Below, one piece after another: positions 23,597 to 30,901 of a stretch of DNA of 33,620 nucleotides; the stretch's first letter is position 1, and every line of letters starts with the position of its first letter. The notes below the pieces were generated by a model, which was not told the DNA's origin, searched no databases, and saw only the letters and a program-made list of their open reading frames with translations. The stretch comes from Myxococcales bacterium (GTDB taxonomy: Bacteria > Myxococcota_A > Polyangia > Polyangiales > Polyangiaceae): contig JACPVJ010000155.1 in the NCBI GenBank assembly GCA_016191785.1, positions 1 to 33,620 of the forward strand, given 5' to 3'. The position numbers and the translations under genes were made by a program.

Positions 23597-25204
23597 ATGC
23601 AGAGCGCCTTCGATCGATTTGCCAAGAGCTTCCTGGGCCTCGAGCGCCGGGACCAGGTCTTCGAAGACCGCGCGCCGCGACGTCGCGTGTACCTGGACAC
23701 GACGGCCACGTCCCTGATGCCCGAGGTCGTGTGGCGCGGGCTCGAGCGCTACTTCGACGCGGCCTGCGCCAACAGCCACACCGAGGCGCATCGCGCGGGT
23801 CGCGATACGACCCGCGCCATCGAGGACAGCCGCGACGCCATCGGTCGGTTGGTCGGGTACCGGCGCGACTCGGACGTGGTGTTGTTCACCGCCAACGGCG
23901 CCACCGGCGCGATCAACTTCCTCGCCAGGGCCCTGTTCCCGTCCGAGCTGCGGGCGGTGAACAAACGCTTCCCGGCCGGCGCGCCCCGGGAGTTCGTGCA
24001 GGCGCTGGCGGGGACCCTGGGCGAGACCGGTCGCGCGGTGCTCGGCGAGATGGTCGAGCGGCCGCTGGTGGTGGTGACCATGATGGAGCACCACTCGAAC
24101 CTGATCCCGTGGATGGAAGCCGTGGGGCACCACAACCTGCGGGCGGTGCGGGTCGACCCGCGAACCGGCGCGCTGAACCTGGGCGACCTCGAGCGCATTC
24201 TGTCGACCGAGGGGCAGCGCGTGCGCTTGGTGTCGGTGACCGGTGTGTCCAACGTGACCGGCATCGTCAACCCCGTGCACGCGATCGCGCGCATGGCCCA
24301 CGCGGTCGGCGCACAGATCCTGGTCGACGGCGCCCAGTGGGTGCCCCACGGGCGGGTCGAGATGCACGCCACTGACCCCAGCGAGTCGATCGACTATTTG
24401 GTGCTCAGCGGACACAAGCTGTACGCACCCGGAAGCCGCGGCGCCCTGATCGGCAGCCTCTCGACCTTGAGCGGGCGACGCTGCGTCACCGACGTCGGCG
24501 GCGGCATGGTCGAGTACGTGACCATGGAAGACTTCGAGATCAAGGACGACGTCGCCGCTCGAGAAGAGGCCGGCACGCCCAACATACCGGGCTCCATCGC
24601 GATGGGTCTGGTGGGCGAGACGCTGCTCCGCATCGGGATGGACGTGATCGCCGAGCGTGAGCACCGGCTGACCGAGAAGCTGGTGCGTCGCCTCGAGCGC
24701 GTGGCCGGTCTCACTCTCTACGGCAGCACGGATCTCTCGGCCGTGCCGCGGGCGGGGGTCGTGTCGTTCAACCTCGCCGGCTTGCACTACGGGCTGGTCG
24801 CGGCGTACCTCAACGACTTCCACGACATCGCCGTTCGCCACGGGTGCTTCTGCGCGCACCCCTACGTCAAGGCGCTGATCGGCGTCGACGGGCAGACCGA
24901 GGCCAGCTATCGCCGTGAGATGCTCTGCGGAGATCGCCGCAACGTGCCCGGGATGGTGCGCGCGTCCCTCGGCGTCTACTCCACCGAGGACGACGTCGAG
25001 GCGCTGGGTGAGGCGCTCGATCGCCTCGCGGCGCGCGCCGACGAGATGTCCGGGCGCTATCGGGGTGGCCTCGACGGCCGGTTTCAGCTGGCGGGCGCCC
25101 CGGAGCTGCCGACCACCTATGCGGTCGGCGACGAGGTCGACGCGTGGCTGGGCGGGGCGGCGCCTCGCGGCGCGCGCGCCCCCGGGCTCGTCGAGACCCA
25201 CTGA
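23597..25204 (+). CDS. Class V aminotransferase, cysteine-desulfurase-like
   Basis: The ATG at 23597 gives 535 residues, about 100 longer than SufS. It is a fold-type I PLP enzyme with YLDTTATSL, NSHTEAHRAGRDTT, EHHSNLIPW (164-172), VDGAQWVPH and the PLP lysine in SGHKLYAPGSRGAL (Lys274). At the desulfurase catalytic-Cys region it has VRHGCFCAH (Cys417, Cys419), so a persulfide-forming cysteine is possible. An insertion at about 113-155 and an extra segment at 430-450 set it apart from SufS/CsdA. No suf or isc genes are nearby. Cysteine desulfurase or selenocysteine lyase activity is likely but unproven; the histidine-kinase gene follows by 27 bp. Confidence 0.85.
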   Translation: MQSAFDRFAKSFLGLERRDQVFEDRAPRRRVYLDTTATSLMPEVVWRGLERYFDAACANSHTEAHRAGRDTTRAIEDSRDAIGRLVGYRRDSDVVLFTANGATGAINFLARALFPSELRAVNKRFPAGAPREFVQALAGTLGETGRAVLGEMVERPLVVVTMMEHHSNLIPWMEAVGHHNLRAVRVDPRTGALNLGDLERILSTEGQRVRLVSVTGVSNVTGIVNPVHAIARMAHAVGAQILVDGAQWVPHGRVEMHATDPSESIDYLVLSGHKLYAPGSRGALIGSLSTLSGRRCVTDVGGGMVEYVTMEDFEIKDDVAAREEAGTPNIPGSIAMGLVGETLLRIGMDVIAEREHRLTEKLVRRLERVAGLTLYGSTDLSAVPRAGVVSFNLAGLHYGLVAAYLNDFHDIAVRHGCFCAHPYVKALIGVDGQTEASYRREMLCGDRRNVPGMVRASLGVYSTEDDVEALGEALDRLAARADEMSGRYRGGLDGRFQLAGAPELPTTYAVGDEVDAWLGGAAPRGARAPGLVETH

Positions 25205-25231
25205 ACACCCCGGCTGACTGGCGGCGCACTC

Positions 25232-27178
25232 GTGGACGGCGTAGAAATCGACGCGATGACGGCAGCCGGTCCAGCGCCCCCCGGAGCCGAGGTCGAGGTC
25301 CTCCGCCACTTGCCCGTGGGCGTCTACCGAACGACGCCCGACGGGGGCTTCCTCTATGCCAACGCCGAGCTCGCCGCGATGCTCGGCTACGGGTCCGTGG
25401 CCGAGCTCTCCGCGGTGAACACCCGGGACCTGTATGCCGACCCGGCGGATCGGGTGCGCTGGCAGAGCGCGATCACCGCCGACGGGCGGGTCACCGACTT
25501 CGACGTCGAGAAGCGTCGCAGAGACGGCACGTCCATCTGGCTCCGGGACAACGCTCGCGCGGTGCGCGACGCGTCGGGCGCCGTGGTCTCGTACGAGGGC
25601 GCGGTGATCGACGTCACGCGCCAGCACCAGGCTGAGCGCGAGCTCAGGGCCAGCGAAGCCCGCTTCCGCGCGCTGGTCGAGGCCATCCCCGACGCGATCT
25701 TCTTGTTCGGGCCCGACCGTCTGTGTCAGGAAGCGCGCCTCGGCGGGCTCGCGCGGAGCTTCCCGCCCGCGGTGCGCTGTGTGGGTGCGTCGTTCGAGGC
25801 GATCTTCGACGACGAGCTCGCGAAGCTGTGTCGCGCGGCGGCCGACACGGCCCGCGACGGTGGCCCCGTCGCCATCGAGCACGTGACGAAGGGCCCCCAC
25901 GTCGAGGCGTTCTTCGACGTCTGCGTGACCGCCACCGAGGGCGGCGGAGCGTTGGTGCTGGTGCGCGACGCCACTTCGGCCCGGCGGTTCCGCGAGTGGA
26001 TGGTGCGCAGCGAGCGCCTGGCTTCCGTGGGCAGCCTCGCCACCGGGGTCGCGCACGAGATCAACAACCCCCTCACTGCCGTGCTCGGAAGCACCGACTT
26101 CGCGCGAGAGCTGGTGGTGCAGTGCCGGGTGGACGCCGAAGATCGCGTGGCTCGTCACGAGCCCGCGTTCGACCAGCGGGCGAAAGACGCCCTGGTCCGG
26201 GCCGAAGAAGCGCTCGACGAGGTGCTGCAGGCCGCCAGCCGTATCGCCGACACGGTGCGCTCCCTCAAGTCCGTGGCCGAGCCGGCGGGTGAAGAGCAGA
26301 GCTCGGTGGTGCTCGAGGCCGTGCTCGAGACCGCGATTCGAGTCGTGAAGAACCACATCCGCCACCGCGCCGAGCTGGTTCGGCAGATCGAGCGGCTGCC
26401 TCCGGTCTGGGGCAACGCCACCCGACTGGAAGACGTCTTCGTCGGGCTGCTGGTCAACGCTGCCGAGGCCATCGAGCCGGGGCGCGCCGACCAGAACGAG
26501 GTGCGCGTCTCTGCTCGCGAGGGGGCCGACGGGCGAGTGGTGGTCGAGGTCAGTGACACGGGCGCCGGGATCGCCAACGCCGACGTGGAGCGCATCTTCG
26601 ACCCGTTCTTCACCACCAAGTCGCCGGGCCGCGGCACGGGGATGGGGCTGGCGGTGTGCCGCTCGATCCTGTCCTCCGTCGGCGGCGAGATTCAGGTCGC
26701 CAGTGCGCCGGGCCAGGGCACCACCTTCACCGTGCACCTGCTCTCGGCCAAGACCGCACCGGCGCCCCGCCCGACCTTGCCCGCCACGTCCCGCCGCCGA
26801 TCCCGCGGGCGAGTGGCCGTGATCGACGACGAGGCGCTGGTCGGCAGCGCGCTCGAGCGCATGCTGAAGAACGAGCACGAGGTCACCGTGACCCAGTCCG
26901 CTCAGAGTGTGATCGACGCCCTCGACCGCGGCGAGCGCTTCGACGTGATCCTCTGCGACGTGATGATGCCGGTGCTCACCGGCGTCGCGTTCCATCAGAT
27001 CGTGACGGCTCGGTATCCCGACCAGGCGCCGGCCATCATGTTCATCTCGGGCGGGGTGTTCACCGACGACATGCGCCGGTATCTGGCCCAGATCCCCAAC
27101 GTGACGCTGGAGAAACCCGTGCTTCCGGGCACGCTGCTCCGGGCGGTGGCCGAGCAGGTGGAGCGGGCGCGGGTCTGA
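25232..27178 (+). CDS. Hybrid PAS-histidine kinase-response regulator
   Basis: The GTG at 25232 gives 648 residues (ATG at 25256 also possible). A PAS domain (about 24-130) is followed by a second, weaker PAS-like region (140-250). The dimerisation H-box GVAHEINNPL has His275, and the catalytic domain has N box NAAEAI (Asn409), DTGAGI (442-447), FDPFFTTK and GTGMGL. A C-terminal receiver has acidic pair Asp532/533, phospho-acceptor Asp576 in CDVMMP, Ser606 and Lys628. There is no transmembrane segment, so it is cytosolic and senses an internal signal. An intramolecular phosphorelay with an outside phosphotransfer protein, or feedback through the receiver, is expected. It is probably cotranscribed with the PLP enzyme. 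Confidence 0.92.
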   Translation: MDGVEIDAMTAAGPAPPGAEVEVLRHLPVGVYRTTPDGGFLYANAELAAMLGYGSVAELSAVNTRDLYADPADRVRWQSAITADGRVTDFDVEKRRRDGTSIWLRDNARAVRDASGAVVSYEGAVIDVTRQHQAERELRASEARFRALVEAIPDAIFLFGPDRLCQEARLGGLARSFPPAVRCVGASFEAIFDDELAKLCRAAADTARDGGPVAIEHVTKGPHVEAFFDVCVTATEGGGALVLVRDATSARRFREWMVRSERLASVGSLATGVAHEINNPLTAVLGSTDFARELVVQCRVDAEDRVARHEPAFDQRAKDALVRAEEALDEVLQAASRIADTVRSLKSVAEPAGEEQSSVVLEAVLETAIRVVKNHIRHRAELVRQIERLPPVWGNATRLEDVFVGLLVNAAEAIEPGRADQNEVRVSAREGADGRVVVEVSDTGAGIANADVERIFDPFFTTKSPGRGTGMGLAVCRSILSSVGGEIQVASAPGQGTTFTVHLLSAKTAPAPRPTLPATSRRRSRGRVAVIDDEALVGSALERMLKNEHEVTVTQSAQSVIDALDRGERFDVILCDVMMPVLTGVAFHQIVTARYPDQAPAIMFISGGVFTDDMRRYLAQIPNVTLEKPVLPGTLLRAVAEQVERARV

Positions 27179-27185
27179 CGGGCGC

Positions 27186-27202
27186 GGCGGGGTGCCCCCG
27201 CC
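27186..27202 (+). terminator. Hairpin after the histidine-kinase gene, candidate terminator
   Basis: A perfect 7-bp inverted repeat (ggcgggg at 27186-27192, ccccgcc at 27196-27202) with a three-base loop begins eight bases after the kinase stop. It has no T tract; termination is inferred from position. Confidence 0.4.
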
Positions 27203-27240
27203 TCGCCCGGCCTCGGCCGCGGTGCGGCCTCGGGCGGGCG

Positions 27241-27291
27241 TTCCCCCCCTTGCGTCCGGCCTCGCTGCGCTCGGGCGGCCGTGGGGGGGAA
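27241..27291. repeat. Inverted repeat, possible structured element
   Basis: Perfect 9-bp arms (ttccccccc at 27241-27249, gggggggaa at 27283-27291) enclose 33 bases that contain a further inner pair, cggcc (27257-27261) with ggccg (27277-27281). The nested pairing would give an interrupted stem-loop. Its mixture of homopolymer C/G arms with a gcctcgctgcgctcggg loop stands out from the surrounding sequence. It may be a repeat element or an RNA structure; nothing here decides. Confidence 0.55.
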
Positions 27292-27444
27292 GGCGCTGCA
27301 CCGGCCGGCGGCCCGTTGCGAGAGCGGGGGTGCAGGGCGCAGGGCGAGAGCGAGTGCGATGGGCGGTGGGCGTGGGGCGGAAAGGGGACTGCTTGCTCGG
27401 CCTCTTTGATTCTGCCGCCGTGCTCGCCGGCGTCGAGGCCGCAG

Positions 27445-27462
27445 CCGCGCGCAAGCGCGCGG
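27445..27462. repeat. Short perfect inverted repeat
   Basis: ccgcgcgc (27445-27452) and gcgcgcgg (27455-27462) are separated by two bases. It is about 90 bp upstream of the four-helix-bundle start and could be an operator or a structured leader, though alternating CG sequence is easily palindromic by chance in this composition. Confidence 0.35.
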
Positions 27463-27555
27463 TGCTCGGGCGCTCCGCGCCCTCGCAGCCTCGACTCCGG
27501 CTGTGCGCGGCGGCGCCTCCTTGGCCGTCGGCTGCGCCGACAAGGCGGAATCATC

Positions 27556-27876
27556 ATGCTGCGTATTTACCCGCTCGTTCTCGAAGTCCTGCGCGAGCTC
27601 CGTTCCCTCATCGCTCAGATCGAGCGCAGGGACTCCGACCTCACCCGCCAGCTCCGGCGCTGTGCCTCGTCCATCGCCCTCAACACAGCGGAGGGCATGT
27701 ACTCTCGGGGCAAGAATCGTCAGGCGCGGTACCACTCCGCTCTCGGTTCGGCCCGAGAGGCCCTCGCTTGTCTCGAAGTCGCGTGCGCCCTCGGTTACGT
27801 CGCCTCCCTCGACCCTGTCCTCGTCGCCAAGCTCAACCGAATCATCGGCACCTTCGTCCGCCTCGTCGCCACGTGA
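27556..27876 (+). CDS. Four-helix-bundle protein (S23 / 23S rRNA intervening-sequence / Avd-like family)
   Basis: The ATG at 27556, preceded by aaggcgg about eight bases upstream, gives 106 residues. The protein is all helical. LVLEVLRELRSLIAQIERRDSDL, TRQLRRCASSIALNTAEGM, the GKNRQARYHSALGSAREALACLEVA segment and a final hydrophobic helix match the S23-type four-helix-bundle family. Its members occur in 23S rRNA intervening sequences and as free-standing genes, and share a fold with the Avd accessory protein of diversity-generating retroelements. They are basic and are thought to bind nucleic acid. No reverse transcriptase, template repeat or rRNA is present here. The gene stands alone between hairpins and just upstream of tRNA-Pro. 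Confidence 0.87.
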   Translation: MLRIYPLVLEVLRELRSLIAQIERRDSDLTRQLRRCASSIALNTAEGMYSRGKNRQARYHSALGSAREALACLEVACALGYVASLDPVLVAKLNRIIGTFVRLVAT

Positions 27877-27884
27877 CGCGGCCT

Positions 27885-27917
27885 GGCCCGGCGCCGTGGG
27901 CAGGGCGGCGCCGGGCC
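27885..27917 (+). terminator. Strong hairpin after the four-helix-bundle gene
   Basis: A perfect 11-bp inverted repeat (ggcccggcgcc at 27885-27895, ggcgccgggcc at 27907-27917) with an 11-base loop starts nine bases after the stop codon. It is the strongest stem in this part of the window and is well placed to terminate the four-helix-bundle transcript before tRNA-Pro, although it has no T tract. Confidence 0.6.
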
Positions 27918-28040
27918 GGGGTGCGGCGAGCTATCGCGCGCAGGGTTCCACCCACCAAGAGTGGGCGGGCGCGATCAACGCTTGCAATCTGTGACAAACC
28001 GTCTACCTTCCGCGAACCCTCGCGACCAAGCGGGGGGGTT

Positions 28041-28118
28041 CGGGGCGTAGCGCAGCCTGGATAGCGCACCAGACTGGGGGTCTGGGGGTCCCGGGTTCAA
28101 ATCCCGGCGCCCCGACCA
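28041..28118 (+). tRNA. tRNA-Pro(GGG), CCA encoded
   Basis: A complete cloverleaf is present. The acceptor stem is cggggcg/cgccccg (seven pairs) and the anticodon stem ccaga/tctgg with loop ctggggg, giving anticodon GGG for CCC proline codons. The T arm has ttcaaat in its loop between cccgg-type stems. The discriminator A is followed by an encoded CCA at 28116-28118, unlike tRNA-Val in this window. tRNA 3' ends are frequent integration sites, and accessory genes begin just downstream; I found no second copy of the 3' end. Confidence 0.95.
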
Positions 28119-28129
28119 TTTGCGGGTAG

Positions 28130-28152
28130 TCCCGGGGGGGGTGACCCCGGGA
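28130..28152 (+). terminator. Hairpin downstream of tRNA-Pro
   Basis: Perfect 8-bp arms (tcccgggg at 28130-28137, ccccggga at 28145-28152) enclose a seven-base loop, 12 bases after the encoded CCA. Position suggests the tRNA-Pro terminator. There is no T run. Confidence 0.5.
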
Positions 28153-28343
28153 GAGCTGAGAGCGCCAGCGCCGCTCCGCGCGCCGCGCGTGCCGGACCAG
28201 TGTTCGACTTGACCACGACCCGGCCCACCAGGCGATGCTGTCCGTGGCTGGTACGTGCCGAGCCGCGCCAGGCCGGAGTCTCGCCATCGCCCACTGCGAG
28301 CCTTCTTGATGCGGACTCGCCAGCTGGTAAGAGCAAGGTATCC

Positions 28344-28350
28344 GAAGGAG
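28344..28350 (+). promoter_or_regulatory. Ribosome-binding site of the ATPase gene
   Basis: gaaggag lies six bases before the ATG at 28357 and is one of the best Shine-Dalgarno matches in the window. It decides the start over the open frame that continues about 34 codons upstream. The upstream 28153-28343 shows no gene and no promoter I can defend. Confidence 0.75.
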
Positions 28351-28356
28351 CCGTCG

Positions 28357-29553
28357 ATGCGAGTCGAGTCGATCCGCCTGAAGAACTTCCGCGCATTTCA
28401 GAATGTTCATCTGCGCGACATCCCGAGCTTCTGCGTGCTGATCGGGGCGAACGGTACCGGTAAGAGCACGCTCTTCTCCGTCTTTGCGTTCCTTCGAGAC
28501 GCCATGACGACGAACGTCTCGGCTGCGCTTGGGCGGCTGGGCGGCAGCCGGGGATTTCAGGAGGTCCAGTCGCGCGGCGCCCAAGGCCCGATCGAGATCG
28601 AGCTGAAGATTCGAGCGGACATCGGCGGGCCCAAGCAGAAGCTCATCACCTACTCGCTCACCATCAGCGAAGATGCTGGACGCCCGGTCGTGGAGCGCGA
28701 GGTGCTGAAGTACCGGCGCGGCAGCGGTGGGCAGCCCTGGCACTTCCTCGACTTCCAGCGAGGCGTGGGCGACGCCGTCACCAACGAAATGGACTCGGTG
28801 GCAGATGAGACCCAACTGCAGCGAGAGACGCAGACGCTCAAGAGCCCGGACATCCTCGCCATCAAGGGGCTGGCACAGTTCGAGCGATTCCCTGCGGCAG
28901 TGGCGCTCGGCACTTTGATCGAGAACTGGCACCTGTCCGATTTCCACATCAGTCGCGCCCGGCCCGAGCAGGAGACCGGATACGCAGAACACCTCTCCCG
29001 CGAGGGCGAGAACCTCTCGCTCGTGATCGAGTACCTGCAGAAGCATCACCCGAGGGTCTTCGAGCAAGTGCTGGCCAAGCTGGCCGATCGAATCCCGGGG
29101 ATCACGAAGGTCGAGTCGAAAGTCACGGAAGAGGGCCGAGTGCTCCTCAAGTTCCAGGACGGCTCGTTCGAGGAACCTTTCCTGGCCCGATACGTGTCGG
29201 ACGGGACCATCAAAATGCTCGCGTACCTTGTCTTGCTCCTAGATCCCAAGCCCCACCCCTTGCTCTGTGTCGAGGAGCCAGAGAATCAACTCTACCCGTC
29301 TCTGCTCGCCGAGCTCGCGGAGGAGTTCCGGGGTTACGCGGTGCGCGGTGGCCAGGTCTTCGTGTCGACGCATTCACCCGACTTCATGAACGCCGTCGAG
29401 CTCGAAGAGGCGTTCTGGCTCGTCAAACGGAAGGGCTTCACCGAAATCGTGCGTGCAACAGACGACGCGCAGGTCGCTGCTTACATGCGCGATGGGGACA
29501 AGCTCGGCTACCTCTGGAAACAGGGCTTGTTCGATGGAGCGGACCCTCGATGA
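28357..29553 (+). CDS. AAA/ABC-type ATPase (OLD/RecF-like), candidate anti-phage sensor
   Basis: The 398-residue protein has the SMC/RecF-type ATPase layout. RVESIRLKNFRAFQNVHL opens the domain. Walker A is GANGTGKST (30-38), then come a middle insertion of about 230 residues, an ABC-signature-like YVSDGTIKMLAY (279-290), Walker B LLCVEEPE (302-309) with catalytic Glu, and the H-loop STHSPDF (His339). Such ATPases are partners of nucleases in OLD, Gabija (GajA fusion) and PARIS (AriA) systems. The stop overlaps the start of the next gene by four bases (ATGA), so the two are translationally coupled. Base composition is less extreme than in the housekeeping genes, consistent with acquisition. 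A role as a phage-component sensor is inferred. Confidence 0.9.
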   Translation: MRVESIRLKNFRAFQNVHLRDIPSFCVLIGANGTGKSTLFSVFAFLRDAMTTNVSAALGRLGGSRGFQEVQSRGAQGPIEIELKIRADIGGPKQKLITYSLTISEDAGRPVVEREVLKYRRGSGGQPWHFLDFQRGVGDAVTNEMDSVADETQLQRETQTLKSPDILAIKGLAQFERFPAAVALGTLIENWHLSDFHISRARPEQETGYAEHLSREGENLSLVIEYLQKHHPRVFEQVLAKLADRIPGITKVESKVTEEGRVLLKFQDGSFEEPFLARYVSDGTIKMLAYLVLLLDPKPHPLLCVEEPENQLYPSLLAELAEEFRGYAVRGGQVFVSTHSPDFMNAVELEEAFWLVKRKGFTEIVRATDDAQVAAYMRDGDKLGYLWKQGLFDGADPR

Positions 29554-30104
29554 CCACGCTCGTCTTTCTGCTCGAGGAACCGTCGGCGAAGGCGCTGCTT
29601 CAAGGCCTGGTGCCCAGACTCCTGGGTGAGAACGTCGACGCGCGGTACCTCGTGTTCGAGGGCAAACAGGACCTCGAAGCACAGCTCACCCGGAAGCTGA
29701 GAGGCTGGGGCGTTCCCAATTCGCGCTTCGTGGTGATGCGTGACCAGGACGCCTCGGGCTGCCACGACGTGAAAGACAAGCTGAGCGGTCTCGTCGCGCA
29801 GTCCGGCAAGGGCGCGCTCGTACGGATCGCGTGTCGAGAGCTCGAGGCTTGGGTTGTGGGGGATCTCGCCGCTGTTGCGCGGGCATTCGCGGAGCCGGCG
29901 GTTGCCAGCATCTCAAACAAGGAGAAGTACCGAGACCCCGACGCCCTGCACAACCCCGTGGAGGAACTGCGACGCCTGGTGCCCCACTACCAGAAGATCG
30001 ATGGCGCTCGGCGGCTCGGGCGTCTGCTCGACCCGCAGACGAACGCGTCCACGAGCTTCCGCGCATTCTGCGAGGGCCTGGTTCGCCACACCGCGAGCCG
30101 GTAG
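29550..30104 (+). CDS. DUF4276-family protein, TOPRIM-like nuclease candidate
   Basis: The 184-residue protein begins TLVFLLEEPSAKALLQGLVP, resembling the glutamate-bearing first motif of TOPRIM domains (Glu9/Glu10). VVMRDQDASGCHD supplies a DxD motif (Asp65, Asp67), and RELEAWVVGDLAAV (96-109) matches the ELEAW signature of DUF4276. The order Glu, then DxD, is that of OLD-family and RNase-M5-like TOPRIM nucleases, so a metal-dependent nuclease is likely, but no activity is shown by sequence alone. The coupled ATPase suggests an ATPase-controlled effector. It is less likely to be a primase or topoisomerase, because it is small and has no accessory domains. Confidence 0.85.
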   Translation: MTTLVFLLEEPSAKALLQGLVPRLLGENVDARYLVFEGKQDLEAQLTRKLRGWGVPNSRFVVMRDQDASGCHDVKDKLSGLVAQSGKGALVRIACRELEAWVVGDLAAVARAFAEPAVASISNKEKYRDPDALHNPVEELRRLVPHYQKIDGARRLGRLLDPQTNASTSFRAFCEGLVRHTASR

Positions 30105-30526
30105 TGCCCGAGCTCCGCACCGGCCTCGGAGTGCAGCAGGATGGTCGGTCACACGCGCAACCCAATCGGGCTCGTGTTGCCCGCCTCGGTCCGCGGTGTG
30201 CCCTGTGGTCCGCCCACGGCAGCGTCCGCTGGCCTGCTGTCCCGTCGACAGCGACGTGCCTGAAGCCGCCTGCGGCAAGGATCAGCTCGTCAGGAAGCTC
30301 GCTTGGCAGTCACTCCCGGCGCTGCTCCGCGAGATGGGCCGCGACGAACCCCGCGCGGTGAGCCGCGACAGAAGACCGCCACGGGCTGGTGACCACGAAC
30401 GGCGTGGGCGCGTCGTTGCACGGGAGCATGCCGCAATCGTCCGCGAACACGCTGCGGAGCGCACGAGACTCTTTGCCTCGCTCGTCTCACAGTGTGTCGC
30501 GGTAGCGCAGCGGTGATCGCCCGCCT
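30105..30526. other. 422-bp non-coding stretch between convergent genes
   Basis: No frame on either strand looks like a protein: the translations are Arg/Ala/Pro-rich and change character along their length. I see no long hairpin, tandem repeat or tRNA copy. It could be the decayed remains of a gene at the end of the accessory segment, or could hold an RNA; neither is supported. Confidence 0.5.
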
Positions 30527-30799
30527 TCAGCGGATGGCCCTGCGCCTGCCCCGGGCCGCTGGCAGGCGCGCCGCGTCGCCCGTGAGCAACTCCAGTGGGT
30601 CGACCTCCAAAACCTCAGCCAGCCGTTGCACGAGCGTCAGCGTCGCCGAGCGTTCGGCGTTCAGGATGGCCCAAAGATGTGACCGGGCGATGCCTGCGCG
30701 GTCCGCCACGTGGCTCATGGGCATGTCGCGCGCGACAGCCAGCTTGCGGACTCGTCTTGCGAGGACGCGCTCCAAGCGGCGGTCGGGTGGCTTCGTCAC
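30527..30799 (-). CDS. XRE-family HTH transcription regulator
   Basis: The GTG at 30799 gives 90 residues. The HTH (about 10-72) reads LARRVRKLAVARDMPMSHVADRAGI then SHLWAILNAERSATLTLVQRLAEVLEVDPLELL, typical of Cro/C1-type repressors of small accessory modules. An Arg-rich tail follows. A perfect 10-bp palindrome lies 38 bases upstream of the start, and autoregulation is plausible. The cREC-like gene is upstream on the same strand, with about 100 bp between. Confidence 0.88.
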   Translation of the reverse strand: MTKPPDRRLERVLARRVRKLAVARDMPMSHVADRAGIARSHLWAILNAERSATLTLVQRLAEVLEVDPLELLTGDAARLPAARGRRRAIR

Positions 30800-30836
30800 C
30801 CGGTCGAGGGTCGTGCCGCTAGAACTGAGGGCTTTC

Positions 30837-30846
30837 CTCTATAGAG
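30837..30846. promoter_or_regulatory. Palindrome upstream of the XRE gene, candidate operator
   Basis: ctctatagag is a perfect 10-bp palindrome in an unusually AT-containing patch, 38 bases upstream of the XRE start and 56 bases after the stop of the cREC-like gene. XRE repressors often bind palindromes of this size at their own promoter. The central tata could also be part of a promoter. Confidence 0.4.
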
Positions 30847-30901
30847 AGCAATGTGCCTGCGCGTTCGAAGCAGCCATTCGGCAGTGACGGCCCGCTTGCG
30901 C

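Larger units (their letters stand above)
27179..27555. other. 377-bp hairpin-rich spacer without a convincing gene
   Basis: I see no gene here. The stretch is extremely GC-rich and holds several inverted repeats: the candidate terminator just after the kinase gene, a 9-bp pair at 27241-27291 and a tight 8-bp pair at 27445-27462. A ribosome-binding-like aaggcgg (27542-27548) lies near the end, ahead of the four-helix-bundle start. Open frames that cross it in several phases look like composition artefacts. Confidence 0.6.

Noticed and set aside
22976..27454. 1492-codon open frame on the minus strand
   Set aside because: It runs antisense through the PLP enzyme and histidine kinase, both of which have clear catalytic motifs. 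Its translation is His/Arg/Asp/Gly-rich with no family features.
27179..28118. Diversity-generating retroelement, suggested by the Avd-like four-helix bundle
   Set aside because: No reverse transcriptase, template/variable repeat pair or C-type-lectin target is visible. The family also occurs without retroelements.
28041..28356. Integrated genetic element with att sites at tRNA-Pro
   Set aside because: I found no integrase gene and no second copy of the tRNA 3' end to the right within the window, so an integration event is not claimed, only a possible hotspot.
30105..30526. Small genes on either strand in the spacer
   Set aside because: Several open frames exist, but none has a ribosome-binding site, coherent composition or a recognisable domain.
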